This document shows positions 34,377-46,438 of a stretch of 64,000 nt of DNA, in pieces. The DNA is taken from positions 558,001 to 622,000 of the forward strand of contig JAAXNY010000010.1 in NCBI GenBank assembly GCA_013420905.1. Direction: 5' to 3'. The notes under the pieces were generated by a model. It was not told the DNA's origin. It did no database searches and saw nothing but the letters and a program-made list of their open reading frames with translations. Positions within the stretch are counted from its first letter, which is position 1. Each line of letters opens with the position of its first letter. A program made the translations under genes and the position numbers. Source of the DNA: Collybia mongolica. Lineage: Eukaryota > Basidiomycota > Agaricomycetes > Agaricales > Clitocybaceae.

Positions 34377-37300
34377 TTTTTTTTTTTTTTTTTTTTTTTT
34401 TTCCTTCAACGTTTTTATATACCGCAATACAAAAGTACAGAAGCGGTCACGTGTAAACGTAATCGTATCAAGCCGAGTCAAGATATGTCCATTATAGGCC
34501 GTCATATGAGGCAGGTCTGGATTGCCCCGCCCGTTCCCGTTTGGAAGCGCTCCCTGAGTGAGCCCCCTTGTGAGGGGCCGTAAAGTAGTCCCTTTCGGGA
34601 AACGAGAGCAGGCGTCGTAGCAGGGGGGCACGCCCCCCGCGCCTCTCAATCCGCTTGGTAAATAAGCTTAAGTGCGGCCACCCCTGCCGACAGGTTCCCC
34701 GGGGGGGCTCATCCCCTGGAGACCTCCTCAAGAGGAGATTGACTTAGTCCGGAGAGGCCGAGGCCATGCATGACCACTCATCCCGGGCCGAAGCCCGAGA
34801 CTGATGCCTCGGTGTCGCGGCTACCCCTCGGCAAGTACCTACTTACCTCCCAGTACACCCACCCTACTCTAAACGGGGTTCCCGGAAAACCCCAAAGGCC
34901 GCCGGGTTGTCGTGGAGGAAATTGCTGACCCATACAAGAGTCAGCTCTCTCCCGGGCCGGGTTTTCCGCTGGTAAAGCGGACAGTACCGGAATACATGTT
35001 CTACGGTCTCCTTTCCGAGGCCGCAGTCGCAGTCATAGGTCTCCTTCTCCTTAAGGAACCTCTGTCTGTACGCGCCAATCGGTGCGTGGCCCGTTAGGGC
35101 CCGCGCCAGCCTGACGGTATCACTGGTGCTGGTGGACACCTTTCCGATCCAAGTCCCCCCTTTCAGGTGGCTTTGTAGTTGCTTACTCCCTTCGTGGAGC
35201 AGCAGGAAGTGGGCCCCAATGTAAGACTTCTGCTTGGCCAATTCGCTCCAAGCGTCCGTCATACGTAGGACCGCGTCCGCCCTCACTTTAGCGAGGGATG
35301 TGTGTTTTACTTCTCCATGTGGGACCTCTGCAGTGGAGGCCGCTTCATGGGCAAGTATATGTTCGCGCACCCCGCACGCCTTTGGCGTGTGGTGCAGAGT
35401 AATACTGGCGTCCGGTTTCACCGTTAGCCAGTAAGCGAGTTTGGCCGACACGTTGGCGGCCCATTTGTGTGCCGTGTGATGCGTCGGGTCAATGACCAGA
35501 TTGATTGCATTCACGGAGTCCGAGAAGACATCAATTTTCCGGATGTCTAAGTTAGGGACGCCGAAGGCCTCGTCCACCCCTTTCGAGATGGCACAGGCCT
35601 CAGCATCGTCCGAAGTGACATTCCCACAGGGGGCAAGGCCGCTATACAGTGTACCATCCGACCAGACTCTCCAGGCTGAGGTAGCTTGGAGGTCCTCGGA
35701 CCGCGGGACGGACCCGTCGCATATGATCGCGACTCGCTTTGGGTCGAGCTTAGCTTCGTTGATTTGGTGGGTGAGAACTTTCCCGAAATCAGCAAAAGCC
35801 GTCTTCCTCTTCTCCTTCTCTTCCTCGGGTGGAGGGGAGGGTCTGATCTCCACCCTCTCGGCCGCCCAGTCAAGTAATCGACTGCCCGGTTGCGCGAGGG
35901 GGAACACTGGGGACGCATCATCGCTGCATTCCTTTAATCAGGCAAATGAATCCATTATCCCGGATTTGATCCTGCGCCTTTTGGCGTCGGACATGCGACT
36001 GACTGACAGGTGTGCCTGTCCGTCAATTAAGTTCCTGACTGCGTGGCTCTTGGCCAAGGTCCGGACACGGTAGTGGCTCCTCTCCACCAACTTACGGATA
36101 TGCAAGTGGATGGGCGGGAGGCCTGCGATGGTTTCCGGGGCCCCTTTCGGGGTGGTCCTGAAGTTGCCTGTGATCCAAAGTGCAGCCTTTCGTTGCATCT
36201 TGCGGAGTGCTTCGAGGTGCCCCTTGATGCGGGCCCCATCAACATTCCATAGCCGGCATCCGTACGTTGCAATTGGAAGTACACAAGCCCGATACAGAGT
36301 TCTTTTGTGCACGGGTCTTAAGCCCCGTGCCGAGTTTCCAAGCGCTAACAGGGCCCTGCTTGAGGTCAGGGCCTTGTTCGCGTACATCTCCACGTGCTTC
36401 TTGAACGAGAGCGCGCGGTCAAAGTAGAAGCCTAGGTATCTCCAAAGGATGCCCGGTTTCAGAGGTGTGGCCCCTGTATAGGGGGCGTGGCTGAGATCTA
36501 TGGTCGGATTGTCATCCGACTTCAGAAGGCTGAAATGGAAGCCCTCGGACTTCGCATGTTCTAGGATCAGGCCCATGGCTCTCGTCATGAGGAAGATGAT
36601 GTTGTACGCTCTCTTGAGCATAGCATTGTTGCTTTCCCACGTCTTCGATTGGGATATGATGGTCCCGTCATCGACGTAGGAGATGAGGTCCGATTCATTC
36701 TCGTTCCGTCTATAGAACTCTTTCATGAGAATGGCTAGTACGAGGGCCGACAGGATTGGGGATAGGGCGGAGCCCTGTCCCAGTCCTACGCTCGAATCGA
36801 ATGGGGGGGATTCATCGTCCCCCCAAACATATCTGGTCTTGCGACCCACCAGGTACGACCGGAAGAACGCGACTATTTCGGGCGCGAACCCCTGGCCTTC
36901 TAAGATGTTGATCATCACCTCGTGGTTGATTGAGGGGAAGTATTGGGCAAGGTCAAATGCAACCACGCTTATCTTAACCCCCCTTGTCCATCCTTCGCGG
37001 ACAATGTGGGTAAGAAGTACTCCGGCATCTTCGGTGGAGTTTTGGCGGACACCACCGAATTGATTCGGGTGCAGGACTCCCGCCGCTTGGGCCTCAAACT
37101 GCAAGCGGGTGGATAGCATTTTCTCAATAAGCTTGCCTAGCGTGTTTAGGAGCACGATGGGTCTGTAAGACTTAGGAGTGTCGTACGTTGCTTTCCCTGG
37201 CTTTGGGATGATGACGGTGCGGGAGGCTTTGAAATGTTCCGGCCAGTGCCCGCATGACAGGCATGCGTTCGCCAGCCAGACTATGATAGCCTGGGCTTCG

Positions 37301-37766
37301 GGTCCTACAAGGAGCCGCTTCAAATGCCTCCAGGTGATGTTGTCCGGCCCAGGGGCCGAACTGTTCGAGGTGCCCTGAAGGGCATCCCTCATCTCCTTGA
37401 GGCTAAATTTAGTCCAGCCCCTGGTTTCGGGGGCCTTCCATTGGTCGCCCATTTCAGCCATGTTGGTTGGTCTGTCGTGTGCGGAGTTGAACGTACTGTG
37501 GATGGCGTCCCACAGTTCCTCGTTCGTGTTGCAAGGGTTGCCGTTATGGTTGATCGTAACAGCAGCGGGTGTCTTGCGAGGCCCTACCCAGTTCATGAGG
37601 TCCCATGGCCTCTTAGTGGTGTGAGACACTTCCTCAATGCGCTCATCAAAGAAGACCCTCTTGGCTTGTCTGGTGACCCTCTTTAGGGTCCTCCAGTCAT
37701 CACGCTCATTAGTGAACATGGCCATCTCCTTCGCCTCCGTGCAGGTCGCATTCCACCAAGGCTTCG
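34377..37766 (-). mobile_element. LINE copy A (Tad1-like non-LTR retrotransposon), 5'-truncated
   Basis: A poly(A) tail (T run about 34377-34402 on the plus strand) and a 15-bp target duplication delimit a 3.39-kb insertion. It contains the reverse transcriptase, RNase H and terminal zinc-knuckle region but no ORF1 or endonuclease. Its 5' end falls at the codons for Lys-Pro-Trp-Trp, the same point as copy C. The sequence is very close to copy C over the whole length and much further from copy B. CpG content is high, so the insertion is young. Confidence 0.92.
34864..37766 (-). pseudogene. LINE A ORF2 fragment: reverse transcriptase + RNase H, one nonsense codon
   Basis: The frame from 37766 to 34864 encodes RT (SSAPGPDNITWRHLKRLL, SYRPIVLLNTLGKLIEKML, VAFDLAQYFPSINHEV, GLGQGSALSPILSAL, catalytic YVDD in LISYVDDGTI). 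RNase H follows (AIICDGSV, DDAEACAIS, FSDSVNAI), then a C-terminal CxCx7Hx4C zinc site (CDCGLGKETVEHVFRYC). It is interrupted only by a TGA at 35938-35940 where copy C has CGA (Ala-Arg-Leu). Endonuclease and ORF1 are absent. An ATG in the flanking DNA (37902) happens to be in frame with the element. Confidence 0.9.
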
Positions 37767-37781
37767 TGTTGTGGACAAGTC
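37767..37781. repeat. Target-site duplication of LINE A (5' side)
   Basis: TGTTGTGGACAAGTC, exact copy at 34362-34376. Confidence 0.9.
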
Positions 37782-38549
37782 GTGGCGTTAAACGAAGTGA
37801 GGTCGGGTCACGGGGCGATCGCGTCCCGTCACAAATCCAACGTATTCGGTCACATGTCACGACTGCCGTCTGAGTCAATTTCGAGTTGACAACTCTACCC
37901 ATCTGCTTGACTCGATTAGCTCAATGACTATACTCCTTAGGCCCTTTTCCCCATGAAACGCACCTGCTACAATAGGTATCGATGATGAACCCCGATACAT
38001 TCCGGCGTATGGAGTCAACACTGTCGGACGGATGGAGGCTCATGGAAGAATCGTAGAACCGCGGAGCGTGAAGGTGTGGATACCGAAAGGCCCACTGTAC
38101 CAGGTATGCACCTTGGGAACATTGTTCAGACCTTATCAGAAGGCTCTTCCCGATTCTTTTTGAGAACTTCTACTTTTCCGTTGTATTGGCCTCACATGAT
38201 GCACCAAAACAAGTTGATGCGTGTGGCACATCATCCAAGCCCAAATCTCTGTGTTACAATTCCCCTCTATCCGAGCATTACATCAAATTACACTCGCTGG
38301 CGCCATTTAAAAACCACAAAACATCGACGTAATAGTGCCGTCCGCCACCTTCGACAGCCTCATGCGATCGAGTGAAACAACCTCTCTATTATGTCCAAGT
38401 GGACCCAACCTATTGGTCTGGTTTGGAACCCCAGGAACTAGGTACCTCCAATATGTCAGCCTTACATATCTTTTTGTTTTACTTCATATCTATCTATTTT
38501 CGCTTTTGCACCTTCTATTCCACTTAACCTATCCGAACACACGCAGGCC
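37782..38549. other. Intergenic region
   Basis: No supported gene. It was joined directly to the 5' flank of the second Rif1-like gene before LINE A inserted. The last part is the promoter and leader of the first KNH-like gene. Confidence 0.4.
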
Positions 38550-39201
38550 ATGATGTTCAACTCCTTTACGTCTTCTCTTCTCTTCGTTGGCCTTCTATAC
38601 ACGAAATTTGGCTCCGTTGATGGTCTTTGTCTTCCACGTCAGCCCAGCGATATTGAGCACCCAGGGCTGGCCCTCCGCGATGTCTACTCCCCAAGGATAA
38701 CTAGTCCTACTGAAAGTACTACTTGGGTGGTCGGGAAGCGCACTTTCGTCACATGGTGAGCCCCCTATTAGAATAACGCCTGACTTCGTATGCTGAATGG
38801 CCTGCGGCGCTTTCCCTATCGAAGGGACCTACATAGCATGCCGAAGAACATCACCAATACTCAAGGAACGCTCTTATTAGGTATGCTAAAGAAAGGAAGT
38901 GATAGCGAACACTTGGATCTGGGTAAGTTGTCTGAATTACCATTATTACCATTATCCACGTGCTCAGCCTCGTTTTCGCAATTGGTTAGATCACCCACTC
39001 GCCGAAAATTTCGATATACGTAAAGGAGAAATCAGTTTGACAGTTCCACATGTCAAGCCCGGAAATAGTTATATAGTAGTGTGTGAGTCACTTGGCACAC
39101 CCTTACGCATAGTCTTGTGTAATAATGACTATTTCAAACCAGTGATGGGTGATTCAGGGAATAGTAGCCCGGAATTTCGCATAAAAAACATATCGATTTA
39201 G
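38550..39201 (+). CDS. Small secreted Kre9/KNH-like protein 1
   Basis: Four exons (38550-38755, 38825-38922, 38990-39082, 39143-39201) give about 151 residues. A hydrophobic N-terminus (MMFNSFTSSLLFVGLLYTKFGSVDG) looks like a signal peptide. The mature part carries the Kre9/KNH-type beta-sandwich pattern known from many Agaricomycete secreted proteins: VYSPRITSPTESTTWVVGKR, then VTWDL across intron 1, LDLDHPLAENFDI across intron 2, and YIVVLMGDSGNSSPEFRI across intron 3. All three junctions restore a family motif, which supports the model. The role is unknown; relatives of the domain are linked to cell-wall beta-1,6-glucan in yeasts. No GPI-attachment tail is visible. A paralogue follows at 40,076. 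Confidence 0.8.
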
Positions 39202-40075
39202 GTCTAAGCTTATGCTTTCGATCTGTATGTACTTCGCATGTGGCTCATTTTGCTCACGTCTTACTTAGAATTTTATGGTGTCCACGCGCCACTTCTCCCT
39301 AGTCTTCGCATCTGGCGGAACGTCTGTGGACTGTCGGAGGTGACAGAAGGTGGCAAAAGACAATTTAACTTTACGGCACGCCCGCAGCGCTGTTGACAAC
39401 GACCAACAGGAGCACAAACCGAACCATCTTCATACGTGACCCATGAATGTACAGGAGCTAGGCTAGGCCTGTTCGCCAGGCCTGTTTTTATAACTCCGTG
39501 ATTCATCTTTACAACCCCTAGTTTATTGGACAGCGGACCGCGATGTGCAAATGATGCTCGACAGTGGATGTCCCTCTTTGCTGTCGTCACCGTCGCGGGA
39601 GATGTTCAATCGGTGCTCTATTGACTGATAAATACGTACACCTAGACCTTTCTCCTTTCAATGAAATTGTGAGTGGGACACTAAATAACCCATACAACGT
39701 TTCTACTCTCCCTAACCAATAACTTGAGCCTTAGAACGACTCCCGTGAAGGTTGAATTGGATTTACTCTACCCGATATCGTATCCAAGTATAACCGCGAT
39801 ATAAGTCAAACATAATCAAAGGTGGGAGTACATTACACTTGGCGGGAGAAGTACCTTTAAGCCTCGTGTTGTTTGGTACCTGCATAAGAAGTATGGCGAG
39901 AACCAAACTAAAAAAAGAATGCCATCGTCAGCTTTCGAATACCGCTCCGGTATATAAGGCATTTCAGCCAGCGTTGATCTTACCAAAGACCACCCTTTCT
40001 CTGTTTTATTCTCTCTATACAACGTCCTTCTAGCACTGAGTGCTAGCTTCCCTAATTATCACTCCAATCCTCTCA
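39202..40075. other. Intergenic region between the two KNH-like genes
   Basis: Contains a minus-strand ORF of about 105 codons (39273-39590) without family support, and the promoter of the second KNH-like gene, with TATATAAG near 39,950. Confidence 0.4.
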
Positions 40076-40711
40076 ATGATTTTCTTCACTATCCTTTCCG
40101 CTCTTCTTTTCGCCGTCCTATCCAATGCATCGCCCACAAGCGCACAAAATCTCATCGTTTACAGCCCTCACATCACCTCGCCCAAAGCCTCGACGATCTG
40201 GGCACTCGGAACGACCCACAATATAACTTGGAGTATGTGTTTCAGACGGGCGATGCCTGATTTCAGTTCTGATATAATACTATCGTCGTAGAAACATCTG
40301 ACATTCCTCACGAAAAGCGGGGCTCTAATGGGCTGATCTTGTTGGGTTACGTCGGCGATGGCGCCAGCGAACACCTGGACATTAGTTCGTCATAATCCTT
40401 ATCTCTTGTGTGTACAAAACTCATTTATGATCAACGCTTTTTGTCACAATAGATCACCCACTGGCTTCATCCTTCCCGATCGAAAAGGGATATGTGTTGG
40501 TCAGGATGCCCAAGAACGTTCCTTGTCGTAACGACTACTTCATCGTTCGTGAGTCGTTCAGCTTAACCTGAATGCCCCTCGCTAACATTGCTTACCAGTC
40601 TTTGGAGATTCGGTAAATTTCCCGCTGGCTAAGTGTGAAATGTGCATATTGACAACCACACTCAAATAACAGGGAAATAAATCGCCGAAATTCAAAGTCA
40701 CGAAGCACTGA
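40076..40711 (+). CDS. Small secreted Kre9/KNH-like protein 2
   Basis: Five exons (40076-40232, 40292-40384, 40453-40548, a 14-bp microexon 40599-40612, and 40673-40711) encode about 132 residues. Signal peptide MIFFTILSALLFAVLSNAS. The mature domain begins VYSPHITSPKASTIWALGTT and NITW, followed by LILLGYVGDGASEHLDI, NHPLASSFPIEKGYV and, over three exons, FIVLFGDSGNKSPKF. The motif order matches the neighbour at 38,550, so this is a tandem paralogue with one extra intron cutting the FGDSG motif. An upstream in-frame ATG at 40040 is less likely because it would put extra residues before the hydrophobic core. Function unknown; probably secreted. Confidence 0.78.
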
Positions 40712-41819
40712 AATAAGTAGATCGATACAGCTTCTAGATCCAGACCTTCTTTCTTTTGAAAAATGGACTTTCGATGCAAAATATCACCTTACGCTTCGAC
40801 ATAATACCTGACTACCTCGTTCGCTTTCCATCCGTCTGTTACGTATAATATCTTATTCAGTGTCGTTCCCTACCTAATGAATTGTCGTTGTTGGTATTAT
40901 ATCTAAAGTTCAATGGGTACTTGACACGAATGTCCCTGCCCTAAACAACCTTACTGCTACTGTTAGCGTTTTGATCGTGATCATGGCTCACATAGTGAAA
41001 CCCAGCGCCACGACATCCGAATCGAACGCTCGTCTGCTTCTCGTCATGATGACTCCGCCAGGCCATTTAATCCTCAATCCTCATGACTAGTCGACATCAC
41101 TTGGTCTGAGGTATAGCTATCATTATATTAGTCGCAGTGCTTACAAGGTATAGGTATCAACATGTGTCGAAAATGTACAATATATATAACACGAATGCTG
41201 TACTGCCATGGTCAAACAGCTCAGCTGTCGGCGAAGAAGTTACTGAGAGACTTGAGATGAGTGAAGAGGGTGGGAGAGTGATAATGAGGTCGCCGAAAAC
41301 GTGGGAGGATGATAAAGGAATGACGAAAAGTAAATGTGACACCGAAGATAAGGGGACACAAAACTATCTTAATCACTAACATCACCGTCGTCCGGCTTCC
41401 CAGGAAGCGAAATTCTGTGTGCACCACCCGCACGGCCCATAACATCTGTTGGATCGTACCGCTCCTTGACTTTACTTTACCAGCCCAGATTGTCTCTGGT
41501 ATATCTTGCGAGCCAGTACACTCTCCAACGAAAGGTTGTTGTGGAGCGCAAGTTTTTTGGATGTAAGTCCGAGATTACGTGCCACGACGCGAATTCTGTT
41601 CCGGGTACCCTTGATCTTCGTGATCCAAAAGCATCCTTCCCAGCGAATATAGACGAGCAAAGGACCATACGGGTCACCACGTTTGTGCGGGAATGCTGCA
41701 CCTGGCGGGCTGTTGTCGAAGATGGATGGATGAACTGGCCAAGCGTCAATGATGATGGAAAGACCTCGTTTGTTTTTGAGGTGGCGCGCGCATTTCTGGG
41801 ATAAATATTAGTGTCGGTC
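40712..41819. other. Region without a recognised gene
   Basis: A plus-strand ORF at 41466-41804 (112 codons, ending FVFEVARAFLG) and another at 41137-41379 are open, but I recognise neither, and the codon pattern does not decide the strand. The sequence could also be the 3' UTR of the minus-strand oxidase gene. Confidence 0.3.
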
Positions 41820-43964
41820 TTAGGGCGGTAATGAGAAGTGGTATGCCTCAGCTTCCTCCTCCATTTTATCCAACAACGGTTTGGTATACTTCGAGACCAT
41901 AAGGCAACCAAAACGACCGCTGGATAAAAGTAAGTTATGAGGGGATTTTACAAAATAATAATATACGAACCGCTCTTGAAGTTCGCCCATAACGTCTGGC
42001 TTCTTGTTCACCATAATGCGCGGAGGGAGATTATAATTTTTGGACTTGGATCCTCGTTGCCGGTCAGACTTCTTGGTGAACCGCTGTTCCTCTTCAGAAT
42101 CGGAATCGTACAGTGTTGAATCGTTGTCATCGGAATATTCGTCCCCAGATGAACCAGTACTATAATCAGACTGGGAGTAGTCATCCGAAGCGGTGAAGAA
42201 ATCTTCGTCCGTATCGTGATTCTTAAACTTGGATGCGCGCTGGTTTGAGCCTTGCTTGTTTCTCTGGGTTTCTCGACGAGACTTGTTGAAGTTGAAGGAG
42301 CGGCGCGACAGTGAGGTAGACAAGGCGTCATGCCATTTGTAATTATAAGACATTTCCTCCAGAATATCGTCAAAGAAATCATCACAAGACTCTTCGTCGT
42401 CATCTTCATCGCCAGTTTCATCGCCATCATCCAGTGAGCTGCCGTCGTCGTCATCTTCATCCTCATACTTAGCCGATCTGCTGTTTTTTTTAGGCTCTTG
42501 GAAGCCCGAGATGGGCTTATCCTTCGGTCTGGATGATTTAGATCTTGATCGAGGAGCCAGCTCTGCTGGAACCCGTTTCATGGAATCATCGGAGGTGGAA
42601 AGCTCGGTCTGCTCAAGCTGCCGGCCAGCGGGATCCGCCTTCCAAACTTCTTCACTTTTTGTAAGAGATTTCAACTCTTGGAAAGGGACGTCACGTTTGC
42701 GTTTGCGTTTCGCGGCATCGAAGACACATATGATGCTGATAGTATACTGGGAGATAGTCGTCAGAATCTCAGTGGTTCACAAATGTTGGCGACTCATGCT
42801 TACCTCTATCTCTCCTCTGACTAATTTATGCCTGAAAGGAGCGATAGCACATGCCTCTTGACGGTGGTTCGTTATCGACGAAATCGACAAGGGCGTCCTT
42901 GACTTCTTCGGATTGCCTCCCAGGGACCAAGAGGTATGCTCCCTATTAGTTGCATGTTATATCAAAGATCTATTTAGCATGAGATCGTGAACGTACGTAG
43001 GTCGGATTTTGGGCGTAAGTTTTGAGCACGAACTTTGTGACAATGCCGAAATTGTTACCGCCTCCCTGGATGCATCAAGAATTTAGTACAAGATATGGTC
43101 CAGGAAAGCAGCGTTGCCGACGCGTACTCGTAAAGCTTGAAAAGGTCGCGTTCTTTCTCAGCGCTAACCGTTCGCACGCGACCGTCAGGGGTCACGATCT
43201 CGTACTCGACAATATGATCAATTCCGAGACCATAGCGATTACTTTTGAGCGAATAGCCGCCTCCGAGGAGCCATCCACTAACACCAACACCATCTGATGA
43301 AGCGCCTCCGATCACACTGTGACCAGAAGCAGCTAGCTTGCTGTAGACTTGATCCCAGAGGCAACCGGCACCGATCTCAACAAGCTGTGTCTTTGGATTG
43401 TACTGGACTTTGGAAAATCGCGACATAGGGAACTGGATGCCAGTGGTAGAGCTGACAGTAGGAGCCATGCCATGACCACCGCCTTTGACCTTCAAACTAT
43501 TGAGATACATACAATAAGCGTGAAGTTGGCTACAACTTACGGCAAACTGTACTCGGTACTCTTCTAGTACTTTCATCTACACCGGGAAAATAGTCATTAA
43601 TCTGATAACAGGAATACGGACTAGGGCATACCATCGTTGCCAGATCCTTTGCGCTTCCAGGCTGGACAGCGATTTGCGCTACCTCACTGCTGCTCGTGAG
43701 GTAGTGGCGGATGCTATTCTTATAGTCCGAACTGCCTAAATGCGGGTAAAGCAGAAAGTATCACTATCTAAAGCGCAACCCATGTATATCCTGCATACCG
43801 TATTTGAAGTAGGCAGAGGTGGATCCACGAGCATCGCAGATTCTCTGTAGCTCGTAGATGACATTCAAAAGCTGTTAAGAGGGTCGTCAGCATATCAGAG
43901 GTACAAGCGTTGTCCAACTTTTTCTTACCGGTGAGGGCATCATCTTGTCCTGGCTTGGAGCCAT
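41820..43964 (-). CDS. FAD-linked oxidase (BBE/6-HDNO type) with an acidic internal region
   Basis: Start ATG at 43964 (MAPSQDKMMPSP), short exons, then the FAD-binding type 4 domain. The visible parts are VAQIAVQPGSAKDLATM, VKGGGHGMAPTVSSTTG (the His of GGHG is the usual covalent FAD site), VEIGAGCLWDQVYSKL, GVSGWLLGGGYSLKSNRYGL and GGGNNFGIVTKFVLKTY. Instead of the usual substrate domain, the frame from about 42,660 runs into about 200 residues rich in Asp/Glu/Ser and Lys/Arg. A short family-like end follows (SGRFGCLMVSKYTKPLLDKM), stopping at 41820. There is no clear signal peptide. One splice near 43,100 is unsure. It could be a real long-insert variant or a gene whose 3' half has been replaced and truncated. 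Substrate unknown. Confidence 0.62.
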
Positions 43965-45618
43965 GGTTGATTGGATTTCTGGGGTGTCGTAGTTTGTGAG
44001 TTCGAGTACTTCAACAAGATCCCTCCCTCGAGCAAATTGGGTGACTCTTGATTCATGTCGGTAAATAAGGGGAGGCTATATTATCACTTGGCTGAAAAAA
44101 GTTCACACCAGCACTTGTCACAGAGCTGCGGACATGGAGAAGCCTCGATGGTGTGTTATTTATGTGATTCGTGGCAAATAATTTTTACTACCGACAACGA
44201 GGCATTCAAGCCTGAGGTCACTTGGTCCCTTTGTGAGATAAGGATACACGCACTGCAAGACTATCGTTTTTTTATCCAAAAAGGCTGTTAGACGTCCTGC
44301 ATCCTGCATTACAGTGAAAGGTGAATGGGCGGTTTTTCAAGATCAGGTGCGTGCCACAATGGGATGAGGGTCTTATCTGATGTAACCTATAATTAGGAGG
44401 CCATCTGTTAATTCAGGTAGGCGCGCACAATTCATTAGATCTGACAGGTACGATCCAAAAGAGGCGAGGATTGTCAGAATCTTTTCACATACTAAACCAG
44501 GAAATCATACCAAAGCCCAAAGCGTCAACTCGGAGAAAAACCAGAACCGTTTCGCAAAGGATCCCGGAGATAGAAAGGTGCCGGGGCGCAGAACGATGGC
44601 TGGGCGAACAGTCTATGTCAGGTCGACAAACTAGGAGACTGCACGACTATGAAGCATGATGCATGAGCGCTTGAGCCGGCACTTGCCGTGTTCTGGTTCA
44701 AACACGGGGCGTTTGCGATGACCACACGCCAACCACAAGTTATCAGCAAACTTCGAGCTCAGCAATGGGCACATGTCAGGTTCAATCATCTTCGGGAGAC
44801 TCTTTCTGTATTCGTGAGTAAAACCCGTGTTTCCTGATTGATTACTCGTACAATCGACACCTTCGGAAGCCCGAACATCGAAAGTTGGAACTCGAACAAT
44901 CACTATCTTTCCAGACGTTTCATCATGCAAGGGTTTTCACCACAAGTTGCCTAGCCATCCCATCCTTTTGATTTTAGCATTAGAGGCGCTAAAGTACACA
45001 ATATTAATATAACCCTCCTGGAACGCGAGATCCTTACCAGCCCATGGACATACTACCTTCAGCCGCCATTGTAACGAGAATCCTTGGTCTCGTGAGGAAT
45101 ATTCAGCATTGCAAATGACCATCCACTAGCGGAAAATCGGAGTGAGTCCCTCCGGAGCCAATTCTTCTCTGCACATATTCACGCATCAATTCAATTGCGA
45201 TGTTCTTCGTAAAGTGATGTTGTCGTAACTTCGTAACGTTCCGCTCCCTTTCACCTGCCCATTCCCTCATGCCTGTACAGCACGTAACCTATCCCTAGTG
45301 TGATTTCTTCCAATTCAATTCCCCATCACGTTTTGACGCCTCGCATTAATCTGCATAGTATGTCTATTTGTAAGTCCTCCAGTATTTGAAAAATGCCCTT
45401 ACCTTGATACAGATTCCTGGATTTGGTTTTATCGTGTCTCATGCTTTGGCGGGCCGTGTTCACAGCTACTTGCGATGAATTGAGGCAACCATACCCCAAC
45501 TCAATTCCAGACTCAGCCCATTCTTGTAAACTCCCTGAATTTTGTCTGCTTCGCAAGACTGCCTTGAGGCTCTGGCTGTTCGGGAGGTATATAAGAGGTT
45601 GACAACCAGTCTGTTCGC
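43965..45618. other. Gene-free stretch
   Basis: Only short ORFs without family support on either strand. Contains the promoter side of the FAD-linked oxidase. Confidence 0.35.
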
Positions 45619-45626
45619 GTCTACTA
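45619..45626. repeat. 8-bp target-site duplication (left) of the hAT-type MITE
   Basis: GTCTACTA, repeated exactly at 46431-46438. Confidence 0.85.
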
Positions 45627-46430
45627 TAGGGTTGCACGCCGTATCCGTATTACGGTGGCCGTATCAGTCCCGTCGTCACCCAAGCGCTCCTCATCGACGG
45701 TACGGTATACGGTACGGGTATCCGCCGTCCGACCCGTCAATTGACAGCCGTTAACGACTCGATACGGGTATACGGTCCACGTGACTTTAAAGATGCGCCT
45801 CGCCTCCGTATTTGCATAACAGACTTGGTGTATTGATGCATCAACCGTCCGCTCAGCCCAAACATCATTAATTCGAGCTCCTCTATTGGGCCTCAATGAT
45901 GTTGGCCATCCATTCCCTCCAAGGCACTGGATGCCTCAAGGTTTGCGCGCTAGATCGCGCCTTCTTTCCATTGGGGATGGATACTTGAAGGAGTTATTAC
46001 AGAGCAGCGTATTACTATCAGGGTGGAGGAGTTAAAAACGCAACACTTAAACTAGTCTATGGTCTGTATTAGGTCTGTAAACTTTTGACACACCTCCTAC
46101 AAATCAAAAAAATTAATGCATAGGTATGTGTTCTGACTCATATACCTGGTGAGACCATCAATAATGGTTGTGTTGCTATAGGTTACAGATATTTTGCTAT
46201 CAAAAACTAACCATTGAGGCAAGAAACTCAATTGCAACACAACGAGAAAGCACACGTCCGACACTTGCAAGGTTGTTGTAAAAATTATTGGCCGTACGCC
46301 TGTATTACCCCATCAACAGCCGTATTGGCATCCGTACCGTGCTGTTGGGCTTGTTGTTGGAGGGTATACGGTTACGGTTATGGCAAACCCATCACCATCA
46401 GAACCGTATACGGTACGGTGTGCAGCCCTA
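45627..46430. mobile_element. hAT-type non-autonomous element (MITE), 804 bp
   Basis: Termini TAGGGTTGCACGCCGTATCC and, reverse-complemented at the other end, TAGGGCTGCACACCGTACCG form imperfect terminal inverted repeats of about 25 bp. An exact 8-bp duplication GTCTACTA flanks the unit. An 8-bp duplication and a TAGGG start are hallmarks of hAT transposons. Both subterminal regions are packed with CCGTA/TACGG units, the usual layout of transposase binding sites. No transposase is encoded. A relic of the same family lies at 18320-18586. Confidence 0.85.
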
Positions 46431-46438
46431 GTCTACTA
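46431..46438. repeat. 8-bp target-site duplication (right) of the hAT-type MITE
   Basis: GTCTACTA, repeated exactly at 45619-45626. Confidence 0.85.

Noticed and set aside
36110..37873. Several plus-strand ORFs of 60-120 codons across LINE A, and the matching set in LINE C
   Set aside because: Antisense shadows of the RT and RNase H frames, present in both copies because the DNA is nearly identical.
39273..39590. 105-codon minus-strand ORF between the KNH-like genes
   Set aside because: No family resemblance or splice context; length is near chance expectation.
41466..41804. 112-codon plus-strand ORF ending FVFEVARAFLG
   Set aside because: Looks protein-like but has no recognised family, and a minus-strand frame is open across the same bases; not called as a gene.
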